Position numbers and translations under genes: made by a program | The notes under the pieces: generated by a model | Database searches by the model: none | Told to the model about the DNA's origin: nothing | The model's input: only the letters and a program-made list of their open reading frames with translations | In this document: in pieces, positions 47,998 to 56,828 of the stretch | Layout of the letters: each line of letters starts with the position of its first letter | How positions within the stretch are numbered: position 1 is the stretch's first letter | Assembly (NCBI GenBank): GCA_036787895.1 | Contig: DAIQOK010000007.1 | Coordinates: 62,001-126,000, forward strand | Reading direction: 5' to 3' | DNA from: UBA7662 sp036787895 | Lineage (GTDB): Bacteria; Bacteroidota; Bacteroidia; UBA7662 | DNA: 64,000 bases

Positions 47998-50799
47998 ATG
48001 ACCGCTTTGTTACGTGCTGGTTTTTTTTGGCTGTTGTTGATGTTATTTGCCGGTCTGGCCCAGGCACAATCACTTACAGGAACAATACGGGATGCCGTTA
48101 CCAATGAGCCTCTTATCGGTGCTTCGGTGGTAATCAAGGGTACAACCCAGGGTACGACAACCGACCTGAACGGCAAGTTTTCTCTCAAAACCGACAGAAA
48201 ACCACCTTTTACAGTGGTGGTTTCTTATATCGGATATAAGTCTGTCGACCAGCAGGTAACCAGTCTCGACAAAGCAGTCACCTATAAACTCAGTCAAGAC
48301 AACGTTTTGTTGCAGAGTGTGGAGGTCGTCGATAGCCGTATCAGCGACAAACAAAAAGAGTCGGCTTTAACCGTCGAGGCCATGGACATTATCGCCATCA
48401 AGGAAACACCGGCAGCCAACTTCTACGAGGGTTTGGGGCAATTGAAAGGTGTAGATCTTACCTCGGCCAGTATTGGCTTTAAAATTATTAATACACGAGG
48501 TTTTAACAGTACCTCGCCTGTACGCTCGCTGCAGCTGATAGATGGCGTCGACAACCAGGCGCCTGGACTGAACTTTTCATTGGGTAATTTTCTGGGCGCC
48601 CCCGATTTGGACGTTTTGAAAGTCGACCTCATCGTTGGCGCTTCTTCGGCTTTTTACGGGCCAAACGCCTTTAACGGAGTGATTAATATGACCACCAAAA
48701 ACCCATTCGTACATCAGGGATTGTCGGTTTCGGCGAAAATTGGTGAACGTAATTTGTTCGAAACTGCCATGCGTTACGCCAAAGGCTACAAAAACAAGGC
48801 AGGCAGAGACATTTTTGCTTATAAATTCAATTTCTTCTACCTCCGTGCCGACGACTGGGAGGCCACCAATATGAACCCCACTGAACAATCGGTTGGTCGT
48901 CGAGGTGACCCCGGCGGCTACGATGCTGTGAACCGCTATGGAGATGAGCGCTTGTTTGAAGTAAACTTGCCAATTTCTCATCCAGCCTTATACCGTTTTT
49001 ACCGCACCGGTTACGAAGAACAGGATTTGGTAGATTACGATACCCGCAATTTGAAAATGAGCACGGCTATTCATTACAAACCCCGCAAGGATGTTGAGGC
49101 GATCTATGCTTTCAATTTTGGTAACGGCACTACCGTTTATCAAGGCGACAATAGGTATAGTCTGAAAGACATTCTTTTTTTTCAGAACCGCCTTGAATTG
49201 CGAAAAGAAGACAAATGGTTTGTGCGGGCTTATGCTACCCATGAAGATGCCGGCAATTCTTATGATGCTGTTTTCACTGCCTTATTGCTGCAAAACTCAG
49301 TAAAAGATGACGTAACCTGGTATGATAATTTTATCAACTATTGGCAATCAACGATAGGACCAGAGCTTCGGGATACGGTAAGATACCCGGATTTTCCACG
49401 ATTCTGGCAGTTTGGTTCGGACATTCGTGGATATAGTGCTGCTGTCAAGCAATTTTATGACAACAACCTAGACTTAATGTCTCAGCTTTACGGTAGAACC
49501 AGGACGATTGGAGATGCTAAATCTTCAGGTACTACCATCAACCCCACCTTCGACCGGTATATGCCCGGCACCGACCGTTTTGATTCTGCTTTTGCTGCCA
49601 TCACTTCCCGCACCTCTTACACCGAGGGCGGTTCGCGTTTTTACGACAAATCGGCCTTATACCATTTGCAGGGTGAATACACTTTCGACACCACAGCCAT
49701 TGGCATATTCAAAATAGGCGGCAATGGCAGAATGTATACGCCCAACTCGAACGGCACCATTTTCAGCGACACCAATGGTGTGGTAATTACCAACCGGGAA
49801 TTTGGTTTGTACGGTGGCTGGGAAGAACGATTTTTGGACAATAAACTCAAAGCCAACCTCAGTTTGCGTGCCGATAAAAATCAAAACTTCAACCTCCTGG
49901 TATCGCCTGCAGCATCGCTGGTGTACAACTACCGACCGGAACATATTTTTCGCGTCTCCATAAGCGCCGCCATACGCAATCCAACCTTGGCCGACCAGTA
50001 CCTGTATTACAATGTCGGAACCGCCCGGCTACTCGGCAATTTAGATGGTTTTGACTCTTTGGTTACTGTGGAGAGTTTTCGGTCGTATCTCTCCAGTAAA
50101 AACAAAGATTCGCTCAATTACTTTAATGTATCGCCCATCAGGCCAGAGCGCGTTCAAACCCTGGAAATCGGCTATCGCGGTACCCCTTGGGAAAAAATTT
50201 ACATTGATGCCAGTTACTACTTTAGCTTCTACCGTGATTTTATTGGCTACAATCTGGGCGTAACTTTCGATGATGCCTCGGCATCGGGTCTGGCTGCATC
50301 AAATATTCAGGCTTTCCGTATAGCTGCCAATGCCACCGATATGGTTACCACCCAGGGATTCACCATAGGCGTAAATTATTATTTCCACCGGAAATATGCC
50401 TTGGTTACCAACTATAGCTGGAACCGTTTAAACCTTCAAGGAAGCGATGACCCGATTATTCCGGCCTTTAATACCCCGGAACACAAATACAACATTAGCG
50501 TAAACGGTCGCGACCTGATCCTGAGAATGGGTAATATTACCATCCCCAATTTGGCCTTTAATATCAATTATAAATGGATACAGGGCTTCATTTTTGAGGG
50601 TTCTCCGCAGTTTACCGGCTTTGTTCCGACTTACGACATGGTAGATGCACAGGTGAATTATCGTCAGCCGGAATGGAAAACCACCTTTAAACTGGGATGT
50701 TCCAATTTGTTGAACAACAAAGTTTTTCAGGTCTATGGCGGCCCACTTGTAGGCCGGCTGGCATACTTTTCAGTAGTTGTAGATTTGGGTGCTGAGTAA
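47998..50799 (+). CDS. TonB-dependent receptor with carboxypeptidase-regulatory-like domain
   Basis: 933 aa outer-membrane transporter. Signal peptide (about 1-24, GLAQAQ), carboxypeptidase D regulatory-like domain (about 25-110; GTIRDAVTNEPLIGASVVIKG), plug (about 115-235; NTRGFNS, LQLIDGVDNQAP) and a beta-barrel ending in an acidic residue (VDLGAE). No SusD partner follows, so it is not a typical polysaccharide utilisation locus. ATG 47998 is preferred over GTG 47983. Two T9SS-exported hydrolases follow in the same direction, so import of their products is a reasonable guess. A 117-bp gap separates it from the divergent acylase. Confidence 0.93.
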   Translation: MTALLRAGFFWLLLMLFAGLAQAQSLTGTIRDAVTNEPLIGASVVIKGTTQGTTTDLNGKFSLKTDRKPPFTVVVSYIGYKSVDQQVTSLDKAVTYKLSQDNVLLQSVEVVDSRISDKQKESALTVEAMDIIAIKETPAANFYEGLGQLKGVDLTSASIGFKIINTRGFNSTSPVRSLQLIDGVDNQAPGLNFSLGNFLGAPDLDVLKVDLIVGASSAFYGPNAFNGVINMTTKNPFVHQGLSVSAKIGERNLFETAMRYAKGYKNKAGRDIFAYKFNFFYLRADDWEATNMNPTEQSVGRRGDPGGYDAVNRYGDERLFEVNLPISHPALYRFYRTGYEEQDLVDYDTRNLKMSTAIHYKPRKDVEAIYAFNFGNGTTVYQGDNRYSLKDILFFQNRLELRKEDKWFVRAYATHEDAGNSYDAVFTALLLQNSVKDDVTWYDNFINYWQSTIGPELRDTVRYPDFPRFWQFGSDIRGYSAAVKQFYDNNLDLMSQLYGRTRTIGDAKSSGTTINPTFDRYMPGTDRFDSAFAAITSRTSYTEGGSRFYDKSALYHLQGEYTFDTTAIGIFKIGGNGRMYTPNSNGTIFSDTNGVVITNREFGLYGGWEERFLDNKLKANLSLRADKNQNFNLLVSPAASLVYNYRPEHIFRVSISAAIRNPTLADQYLYYNVGTARLLGNLDGFDSLVTVESFRSYLSSKNKDSLNYFNVSPIRPERVQTLEIGYRGTPWEKIYIDASYYFSFYRDFIGYNLGVTFDDASASGLAASNIQAFRIAANATDMVTTQGFTIGVNYYFHRKYALVTNYSWNRLNLQGSDDPIIPAFNTPEHKYNISVNGRDLILRMGNITIPNLAFNINYKWIQGFIFEGSPQFTGFVPTYDMVDAQVNYRQPEWKTTFKLGCSNLLNNKVFQVYGGPLVGRLAYFSVVVDLGAE

Positions 50800-50866
50800 A
50801 TATTAAGCGAATGTGATGCGTATACCAAATAATAGCCTTAACTTTTCGAAACTAAATCCAAAACGT

Positions 50867-52381
50867 ATGAACAAAAAATTACTCTCTTTAGCCGCAGCCT
50901 TGCTGTGCATGGGAAGCATGAGTGTATTGGCGCAAACGCGTTATATCGACAAATTATTCCCCAATGTTACCGTACAGGCCGATATTACCTATGGTCAGAA
51001 CTATCAGGTATTGACAGGCTCACCTGTATTGATTCCACTGCAAATGGACGTTTACACCCCAACCGGTGACAACGCAACCAATCGTCCTTTGGTGATTTAC
51101 CTCCACACAGGTAGCTTTTTGCCTCCAATCGTAAACGGTAGTACTACCGGCAGCCGCAAAGACAGCGCAACTGCAGAGATGTGCCGTGAGTTCGCTCGTC
51201 GCGGTTATGTAGCCGCAGCTGTTTCCTATCGTTTGGGCTGGAACCCACAAGGCGACCAGGCTACCCGTACCGGCACCATCCTGAATGCGGTATACCGCTC
51301 TATGCAAGATGCTAAAACTGCGATTCGTTATTTCCGCAAAGAAGCAGCTACCAATGGCAATCCATTCGGTATCGATACCACCAAGGTTATTATTGTTGGT
51401 CAGGGAACAGGCGGTTATGCCGGTTTGGCCGCAGCCTATCTCGACAAAACTTCCGAGTTGAACCTTTTGAAATTCATCGACCCCAACACCAATGCCTCTT
51501 ATGTAAATCAGGCAATTGTAGGTGACTTCGACGGTTTTGGTGGAGCAGTAGGTGTTGCCAACAACCCTAACTGGGCGGGTTACAGCTCTGATTTCAGCAT
51601 GGTCGTTAACCTCGGTGGTGCCATTGGTGATACCTCTTGGATGGAGCCTGGTGATGTACCAACCATCGCCTTCCAAAGTGTAACAGATCCATTTGCTCCT
51701 TATAATAACGGTGTTGTATTGGTTCCCGGAACAACTTTTCAGGTTATTGATGTTAGCGGAAGTGGTGCATTCACCCAAACTGCTTTCCGTTTAGGCTTGC
51801 AAACTCCAATGTTGAACCCTACACTCAATGATGCTATTTCTCAAAAAGCATTGCAATTGAATGGTGGTGTCGACGGCTTGTATCCATTGTACATTGCTCC
51901 ATTTACACCACAAGCTGGTCCTTGGGAATGGTGGGATTCAACCATGGTTAAGCAAATTACCATCAATCCCGGTGGCTTCAGCGGCGAAGTAGCTCACCGC
52001 AACTCGATGATGACCAACCCGAATATGTCGAAAACCAAAGGTTTGGCTTATATCGACACCATTCAGCGATACATCGCTCCTCGTATCGTTAACGTTTTGG
52101 GTCTTCCTGGCAATACCACCAGCATCAACAAGGTTGAAAAAGCTGTAGAGATGGTGGTTTATCCTAACCCAAGCGAAGGCGACTTCAGCATCCGCACGCA
52201 AAACGATAACCTCATCAAGTCGGTAAAAGTTTACGACGTAATCGGCCGCGAAATCCGCAGCATTGCGAATGTCAACGAAAACCAGCTGACCATTGCCCGT
52301 GATGGCATGAATACAGGTATATATTTCGTGAAAGTGCTCACCGAAAAGGGTGAAGCAACACGTAAATTGAACTTGCGCTAA
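50867..52381 (+). CDS. T9SS-secreted alpha/beta hydrolase (esterase-like)
   Basis: 504 aa from ATG 50867: signal peptide (about 1-24, SVLAQ), alpha/beta hydrolase fold (about 40-300) with RPLVIYLHTGSF, the GYVAAAVSYRLGW block and a nucleophile-elbow position reading GQGTGG where GxSxG is normal, and a T9SS type A sorting domain from YPNPSEGDFS (about 425-504). The elbow glycine means the classical serine is missing, so activity is doubtful or relies on another residue. The start is chosen on the signal peptide; an in-frame ATG at 50813 lies 14 bp after the receptor stop. Terminator follows. Confidence 0.85.
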   Translation: MNKKLLSLAAALLCMGSMSVLAQTRYIDKLFPNVTVQADITYGQNYQVLTGSPVLIPLQMDVYTPTGDNATNRPLVIYLHTGSFLPPIVNGSTTGSRKDSATAEMCREFARRGYVAAAVSYRLGWNPQGDQATRTGTILNAVYRSMQDAKTAIRYFRKEAATNGNPFGIDTTKVIIVGQGTGGYAGLAAAYLDKTSELNLLKFIDPNTNASYVNQAIVGDFDGFGGAVGVANNPNWAGYSSDFSMVVNLGGAIGDTSWMEPGDVPTIAFQSVTDPFAPYNNGVVLVPGTTFQVIDVSGSGAFTQTAFRLGLQTPMLNPTLNDAISQKALQLNGGVDGLYPLYIAPFTPQAGPWEWWDSTMVKQITINPGGFSGEVAHRNSMMTNPNMSKTKGLAYIDTIQRYIAPRIVNVLGLPGNTTSINKVEKAVEMVVYPNPSEGDFSIRTQNDNLIKSVKVYDVIGREIRSIANVNENQLTIARDGMNTGIYFVKVLTEKGEATRKLNLR

Positions 52382-52399
52382 GTCCACCTACGTTAATTG

Positions 52400-52433
52400 A
52401 AAAGCCTCCAACTAAACGTTGGGGGCTTTTTTT
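52400..52433 (+). terminator. Rho-independent terminator
   Basis: AAAAGCC-T-CCAAC pairs with GTTGG-G-GGCTTTT (one T-G wobble), TAAAC loop, then a T7 run. Confidence 0.9.
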
Positions 52434-52473
52434 GTGCTTGTTTTCATCATTTTTCAAGCTTTGTTCCATTTTT

Positions 52474-52481
52474 TATCTTTG
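52474..52481 (+). promoter_or_regulatory. predicted -7 box
   Basis: TATCTTTG matches TAnnTTTG exactly, 19 bp before ATG 52501. No TTG lies at the expected spacing upstream. Confidence 0.45.
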
Positions 52482-52500
52482 CGGCACCCAACTCAATAGT

Positions 52501-53670
52501 ATGCGTTTGTTATTCTTGTTTTTGCTCCTGCATCAACTCAGTTTTGCCCAACCTTTTATCGCTGGCCAAACCTACTTTTCTGTCGATAGCGCTATTGAAT
52601 ACCGCTGCGGCAACCTTCCACTCATCCTCACCGCACCTCATGGTGGTTATCTCGAACCCGCACAGCTACCCGACAGAACCTGCCCTGACGCTGTTACAGT
52701 TAGGGATGGCTTCACCCAAGAGCTGGCCCGGGATATCGATGCTGTATTTATTGAATACCATGGCTGTCAACCCCATGTGATTATCAACAGGCTGCACCGT
52801 ATAAAACTGGATCCTAACCGTGATTTAGCCCTTGCCACCTGCGACTCTCCCCAAGCTGCTGCTGCCTGGCAGGCCTTTCATACTTTCACCGACTCAGCAC
52901 GTGCCTTGGTGGAACGTAGCTTTGGAAAAGGTCTGTTACTCGATATTCATGGACATGCGCACAGCATACAACGTTTAGAGCTCGGCTACCAACTCACCGG
53001 AGATCATTTACGTGCCGGCGACTCGGCAATAAATAGCGCCTTTCGTGTGCAAAGAAGTGGCATTCGTAATTTGGTGGCCATTAACTTGAATAACCTCAAC
53101 CATGTAGCACTACTTCGCGGAGAATCAGCCCTTGGAACCCTGCTCCATCAACGCGGTTATGCCAGCGTACCCAGCCAGCAAATCCCCTTTCCTTTGGTAG
53201 GTGAACCCTTTTTCTCTGGCGCTTATATCACCGAACGGCATGGGTCAATGAATGGGGGTACGATAGATGCCGTTCAGTTCGAACACCCAATGACGGGTGT
53301 GCGGGATAATGCCCAAAACCGCCGGGCTTATGCCAACATCTTACGCCAAACAACCCTGGAATTTCTGCAGCAACATTATTTCGGCGACACCTCATTTTTA
53401 CGTTGTAATACTATTCCGGGTAGCACCTTCAACCGGCAGCTAAACGCAGCTCGCTTTTATCCCAACCCTTCCAGCCAGCTTTTTATCGAAACAGCAGAGA
53501 ATGCAACCGCTCAGCTTATAGATCTGCAAGGTCGTTGCCTGGCAGCGGAAGCCCTGGAGGAAGGACAAAATTTACTGTCGATACAACCTCAACAGCCAGG
53601 GCTATACATGGTACGTTTGATGTACAAATCGGGTGAAATACACCACTTTCGCTGGGTATACAATCCATAA
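52501..53670 (+). CDS. T9SS-secreted N-formylglutamate amidohydrolase-like protein
   Basis: 389 aa: signal peptide (1-16, LSFAQ), an N-formylglutamate amidohydrolase-superfamily domain (about 25-300) and a T9SS type A sorting domain from YPNPSSQLF (about 320-389). The zinc-amidohydrolase signatures are LPLILTAPHGG, INRLHRIKLDPNRD and LLDIHGHAH, with a later ITERHGS. The fold is shared with zinc carboxypeptidases. Substrate unknown; export to the surface argues against histidine catabolism and for an external amide or peptide. It has its own -7 box and shares a terminator with metK. Confidence 0.83.
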   Translation: MRLLFLFLLLHQLSFAQPFIAGQTYFSVDSAIEYRCGNLPLILTAPHGGYLEPAQLPDRTCPDAVTVRDGFTQELARDIDAVFIEYHGCQPHVIINRLHRIKLDPNRDLALATCDSPQAAAAWQAFHTFTDSARALVERSFGKGLLLDIHGHAHSIQRLELGYQLTGDHLRAGDSAINSAFRVQRSGIRNLVAINLNNLNHVALLRGESALGTLLHQRGYASVPSQQIPFPLVGEPFFSGAYITERHGSMNGGTIDAVQFEHPMTGVRDNAQNRRAYANILRQTTLEFLQQHYFGDTSFLRCNTIPGSTFNRQLNAARFYPNPSSQLFIETAENATAQLIDLQGRCLAAEALEEGQNLLSIQPQQPGLYMVRLMYKSGEIHHFRWVYNP

Positions 53671-53676
53671 AAAATA

Positions 53677-53707
53677 AAAACGGCCGACTAGTATAGTCGG
53701 CCGTTTT
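53677..53707. terminator. bidirectional terminator between convergent genes
   Basis: 14-bp perfect stem AAAACGGCCGACTA/TAGTCGGCCGTTTT with a 3-nt GTA loop; A and T tails make it work for both the amidohydrolase-like gene and metK. Confidence 0.93.
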
Positions 53708-53722
53708 CATATAACAGCTGAA

Positions 53723-55021
53723 TTAAAGCGAAAATGCTTTTTTAATCTCTGCCACTTTATCCAGTTTTTCCCAAGTGAATAACTCCACTTTAACTGTTTT
53801 GCTGCAGTTTTTAGCGGAACCCCAGGTAATGGTTTTTTCAACCAATTGTGGTTCGCGACCCATATGACCATAAGCTGCAGTTTCACTGTAGATTGGATTC
53901 AACAGTTTCAAACGCTGAATCAACATCCCGGGACGCATGTCGAAAATTTTGCCGATTACTTCGGCAATGTGACCGTCGCTCAGTTTTTTACCTTCTCCGT
54001 CTTTCACTTTTGAAGTGCCGTAGGTGTTTACATACAAGCCTACAGGTTCAGCAACCCCAATGGCGTAGGCCACTTGCACCAAAACCTGATCAGCTACGCC
54101 CGCAGCGACCATATTTTTAGCGATATGACGGGTAGCATAAGCTGCCGAACGGTCAACTTTAGAAGGGTCTTTACCCGAAAAAGCACCTCCACCATGCGCG
54201 CCTTTACCACCGTAAGTGTCAACGATAATTTTGCGGCCAGTTAAGCCCGTATCGCCATGTGGACCGCCGATAACGAAGTTACCAGTAGGATTGATGTGGA
54301 ATTTAATGTCGTTAGTGAACAACCTTTTTACACGCACCGGAACCAGCTTCTTGACGCGCGGCATCAGGTATTTGTGAATGTCGGTGGTAATACGATCCTG
54401 CATGGCTTTTTGGTCGGCCTTGTCGTTACTCGATTTTACAAAATCATCGTGCTGGGTCGAAATAACGATGGCATCGATGGCTTCAGGGCGATGTTTTTCA
54501 CTATAACGAATCGTAACCTGACTTTTAGCATCGGGGCGGAGGTATTTCATCACCTTGCCTTCTTTGCGAATGGCTGCCAATTCGCGGAGGAGCAAATGAC
54601 TTAACTCCAAAGCCAATGGCATATAGGTATCGGTTTCGTTGGTGGCGTAACCGAACATCATGCCCTGGTCGCCGGCGCCCTGCTCCTCAGGCTTCGCCTT
54701 TTCTACACCCTGATTGATGTCGGGAGATTGTTCGTGTATGGCAGAAATGACACCGCAACTGTCGGCATCAAACATATATTCCGACTTGGTATAACCAATT
54801 TTACGTATGGTTTCACGGGCAACTTTTTGTACATCGACATAAGCTTCCGTCTTCACTTCGCCACTCAATACCGTTAAACCGGTAGTCACCAGCGTTTCAC
54901 AGGCTACTTTAGAAGCCGGGTCCTGTACCAAAAATGCATCTAATAATGCGTCAGAAATCTGGTCAGAAACCTTATCCGGATGACCCTCCGAAACCGACTC
55001 AGAAGTAAAAAAATATGACAT
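53723..55021 (-). CDS. metK: S-adenosylmethionine synthetase
   Basis: 432 aa; makes SAM from methionine and ATP. Signatures are FTSESVSEGHPDKVSDQISDALLD, GAGDQGMMFGYA, GGPHGDTGLTGRKIIVDTYGG and the P-loop-like GGGAFSGKDPSKVDRSAAY. It is longer than E. coli MetK (384 aa) because of insertions in the middle (about 160-235), common in Bacteroidota. No SAM riboswitch was recognised in the 180-bp leader side, but a 12-bp palindrome is present. Confidence 0.97.
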   Translation of the reverse strand: MSYFFTSESVSEGHPDKVSDQISDALLDAFLVQDPASKVACETLVTTGLTVLSGEVKTEAYVDVQKVARETIRKIGYTKSEYMFDADSCGVISAIHEQSPDINQGVEKAKPEEQGAGDQGMMFGYATNETDTYMPLALELSHLLLRELAAIRKEGKVMKYLRPDAKSQVTIRYSEKHRPEAIDAIVISTQHDDFVKSSNDKADQKAMQDRITTDIHKYLMPRVKKLVPVRVKRLFTNDIKFHINPTGNFVIGGPHGDTGLTGRKIIVDTYGGKGAHGGGAFSGKDPSKVDRSAAYATRHIAKNMVAAGVADQVLVQVAYAIGVAEPVGLYVNTYGTSKVKDGEGKKLSDGHIAEVIGKIFDMRPGMLIQRLKLLNPIYSETAAYGHMGREPQLVEKTITWGSAKNCSKTVKVELFTWEKLDKVAEIKKAFSL

Positions 55022-55057
55022 AGCGTTTTGAAATAATTAAGTTAAAAACGCAGTAAA

Positions 55058-55069
55058 CCGGTCGACCGG
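55058..55069. repeat. 12-bp palindrome upstream of metK
   Basis: CCGGTCGACCGG, perfectly self-complementary, 37-48 bp before the metK start codon. It could be a binding site or simply chance. Confidence 0.45.
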
Positions 55070-55202
55070 GTGCAACAGCAGGTGCATGAGAATTCTTTAG
55101 CACTTTTTTTAATGTGGTTGCAATCGGTCAAATCAATCCACAGCGGCACAAAGAACGTGATTCACAATGAATTTACAAAGGTTACATCGGGCAATTATTT
55201 CT

Positions 55203-56777
55203 CTACTTTTCTCCCTGAATCACCACCTTTTCTGTCCAGCTTTCATGGCCATCGTCTACAACCAACAAATAAGTCCCAGGCACCAAAGCCGGTAATTCAA
55301 GGGCGAGTTGATGTTCAACGGCCGATGTCATGCCTTGTTGAAAGTGCAATTTGCCGTCGAGACTGAAAAGCCGAACCACTGCAGGCCCAAATGGCTGGTC
55401 GCATTGGTTGATGAATAGGCTGAATTTGCCATTATTGGGGTTGGGGAAAAGTTTAAATGCACAATTTTTATGTTCATGGTTTTCTAGGCTAACCGGTTGA
55501 ACATATAAAAAATCGCCTTTTCCGGCGCTCATGGGTCTCGCCAGATCGGCTAAAACGCCTATGCTGGCCTGTACAACCTGACGCATAAAGGTCATATTCA
55601 ATCGTGCCAAGGTATCATTGGCGGTATGATAGGCCAGGTTACGTGTATCTGCGCCATCGGTAATCATCAAGGCCTGCAGGCTGGCATCCCAAAAACGGGC
55701 ATGGTCACTGCGACGCAAATCGGGAGCAATTTGTCCGGTTCCGGGTACGAGCAAACTAATCACCCGCAAAGCCGGTACATAACGGGCTGCCGAACTGTCG
55801 AATGCAGCACCGAGCTGAGTTGAAGGCACATTGCCTACATTAATGATAAAATTTCCCCGCATGCTGTCGGCTTGGATCGCAGCAACAGCCGCAGGAAAAA
55901 GTTGGCCAAATCCGGCCGGTAAACTTTGGGAATTGGGTAAATGACTCATATACCCTATCATCTCGAAATTAATGACACCCGCTGTACGCTCGTACGCTGG
56001 TATGGCTTGTGCAACATAACGCTGACTGCCTATTAAGCCGGGTTCTTCCACATCAAAACCAATAAACCGCAGGCTGTTTTCAAATTCGTAATCACTTAAA
56101 ATACGAATCGCTTCCAATAAACCGGCAACACCTGAAGCATTATCGTCGGCGCCAGGCGTTTGGCTTACACTGTCAAAGTGCGCATCTATCACATAGGTAA
56201 TGCTGTCGTTTTTATGGCCAGGTTTGCGGGCTAGGATATTATGCGCGATGTAATTGTTGTAGGTGAACGACTGCCTATATGGCGACAACCCTTCGGCCTG
56301 CATAAATCGTTCGAGTTTGTTTTTGGTCGTATCGAGCTGGGCAGGCTGCGATAAATAATGCCTCGGGAAGGCCAATTCCTGAATATAATTCCGCAATAAG
56401 TTGCTGTCGACACGATTTACGATCGCCTGAATATCCACCGGCTTTCGATCGCTGGCTACCACCCTGAAAACCAGGCTGTCGGCGCCGGCGAAGTGACCAT
56501 GTTCAAAAAACAGCGTTTTGTTCCCCGGCATCACCGGAAATCCCACATCGCCGGTAGCTTGCAGAGGTTGAAAACTTCGCCCGCCGTTCAGGCTGTAACG
56601 CAGCCAAACTTCACAGCTATCGTTTTCCGCATCTGTGAGCGCATAATCGAGTGCATACCAGGCTGGGTTGGCCATTTGGGTGTTCAAACCGGTAATTGTC
56701 ACAACGGGGCTGGACTGTTGCGCACACACGAAGAGAGGCAAACAATAGCATAGAAAAAAATAGGCAGGGCTTTTCAT
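55203..56777 (-). CDS. T9SS-secreted M28 family metallopeptidase
   Basis: 524 aa: signal peptide (about 1-19, FVCAQ), N-terminal beta domain (about 22-110), M28 catalytic domain (about 125-415) and a T9SS sorting domain from FPNPNNGKF (about 448-524). Zinc ligands and catalytic residues are visible: H and D in DAHFDS, the bridging D in GADDNASGVAG, the catalytic EE pair in DVEEPGLIGS and the late H in YHTANDT. A secreted co-catalytic di-zinc aminopeptidase is expected. Probably monocistronic. Confidence 0.92.
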   Translation of the reverse strand: MKSPAYFFLCYCLPLFVCAQQSSPVVTITGLNTQMANPAWYALDYALTDAENDSCEVWLRYSLNGGRSFQPLQATGDVGFPVMPGNKTLFFEHGHFAGADSLVFRVVASDRKPVDIQAIVNRVDSNLLRNYIQELAFPRHYLSQPAQLDTTKNKLERFMQAEGLSPYRQSFTYNNYIAHNILARKPGHKNDSITYVIDAHFDSVSQTPGADDNASGVAGLLEAIRILSDYEFENSLRFIGFDVEEPGLIGSQRYVAQAIPAYERTAGVINFEMIGYMSHLPNSQSLPAGFGQLFPAAVAAIQADSMRGNFIINVGNVPSTQLGAAFDSSAARYVPALRVISLLVPGTGQIAPDLRRSDHARFWDASLQALMITDGADTRNLAYHTANDTLARLNMTFMRQVVQASIGVLADLARPMSAGKGDFLYVQPVSLENHEHKNCAFKLFPNPNNGKFSLFINQCDQPFGPAVVRLFSLDGKLHFQQGMTSAVEHQLALELPALVPGTYLLVVDDGHESWTEKVVIQGEK

Positions 56778-56828
56778 CAGTTCAGCTTTGGAAAAGCTAA
56801 CCTAACAAATCAGGCATAGCCTTGCAAA

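Noticed and set aside
51020..51778. Long open frame opposite the T9SS alpha/beta hydrolase (minus strand)
   Set aside because: Antisense shadow; the plus-strand frame has a signal peptide, fold motifs and sorting domain.
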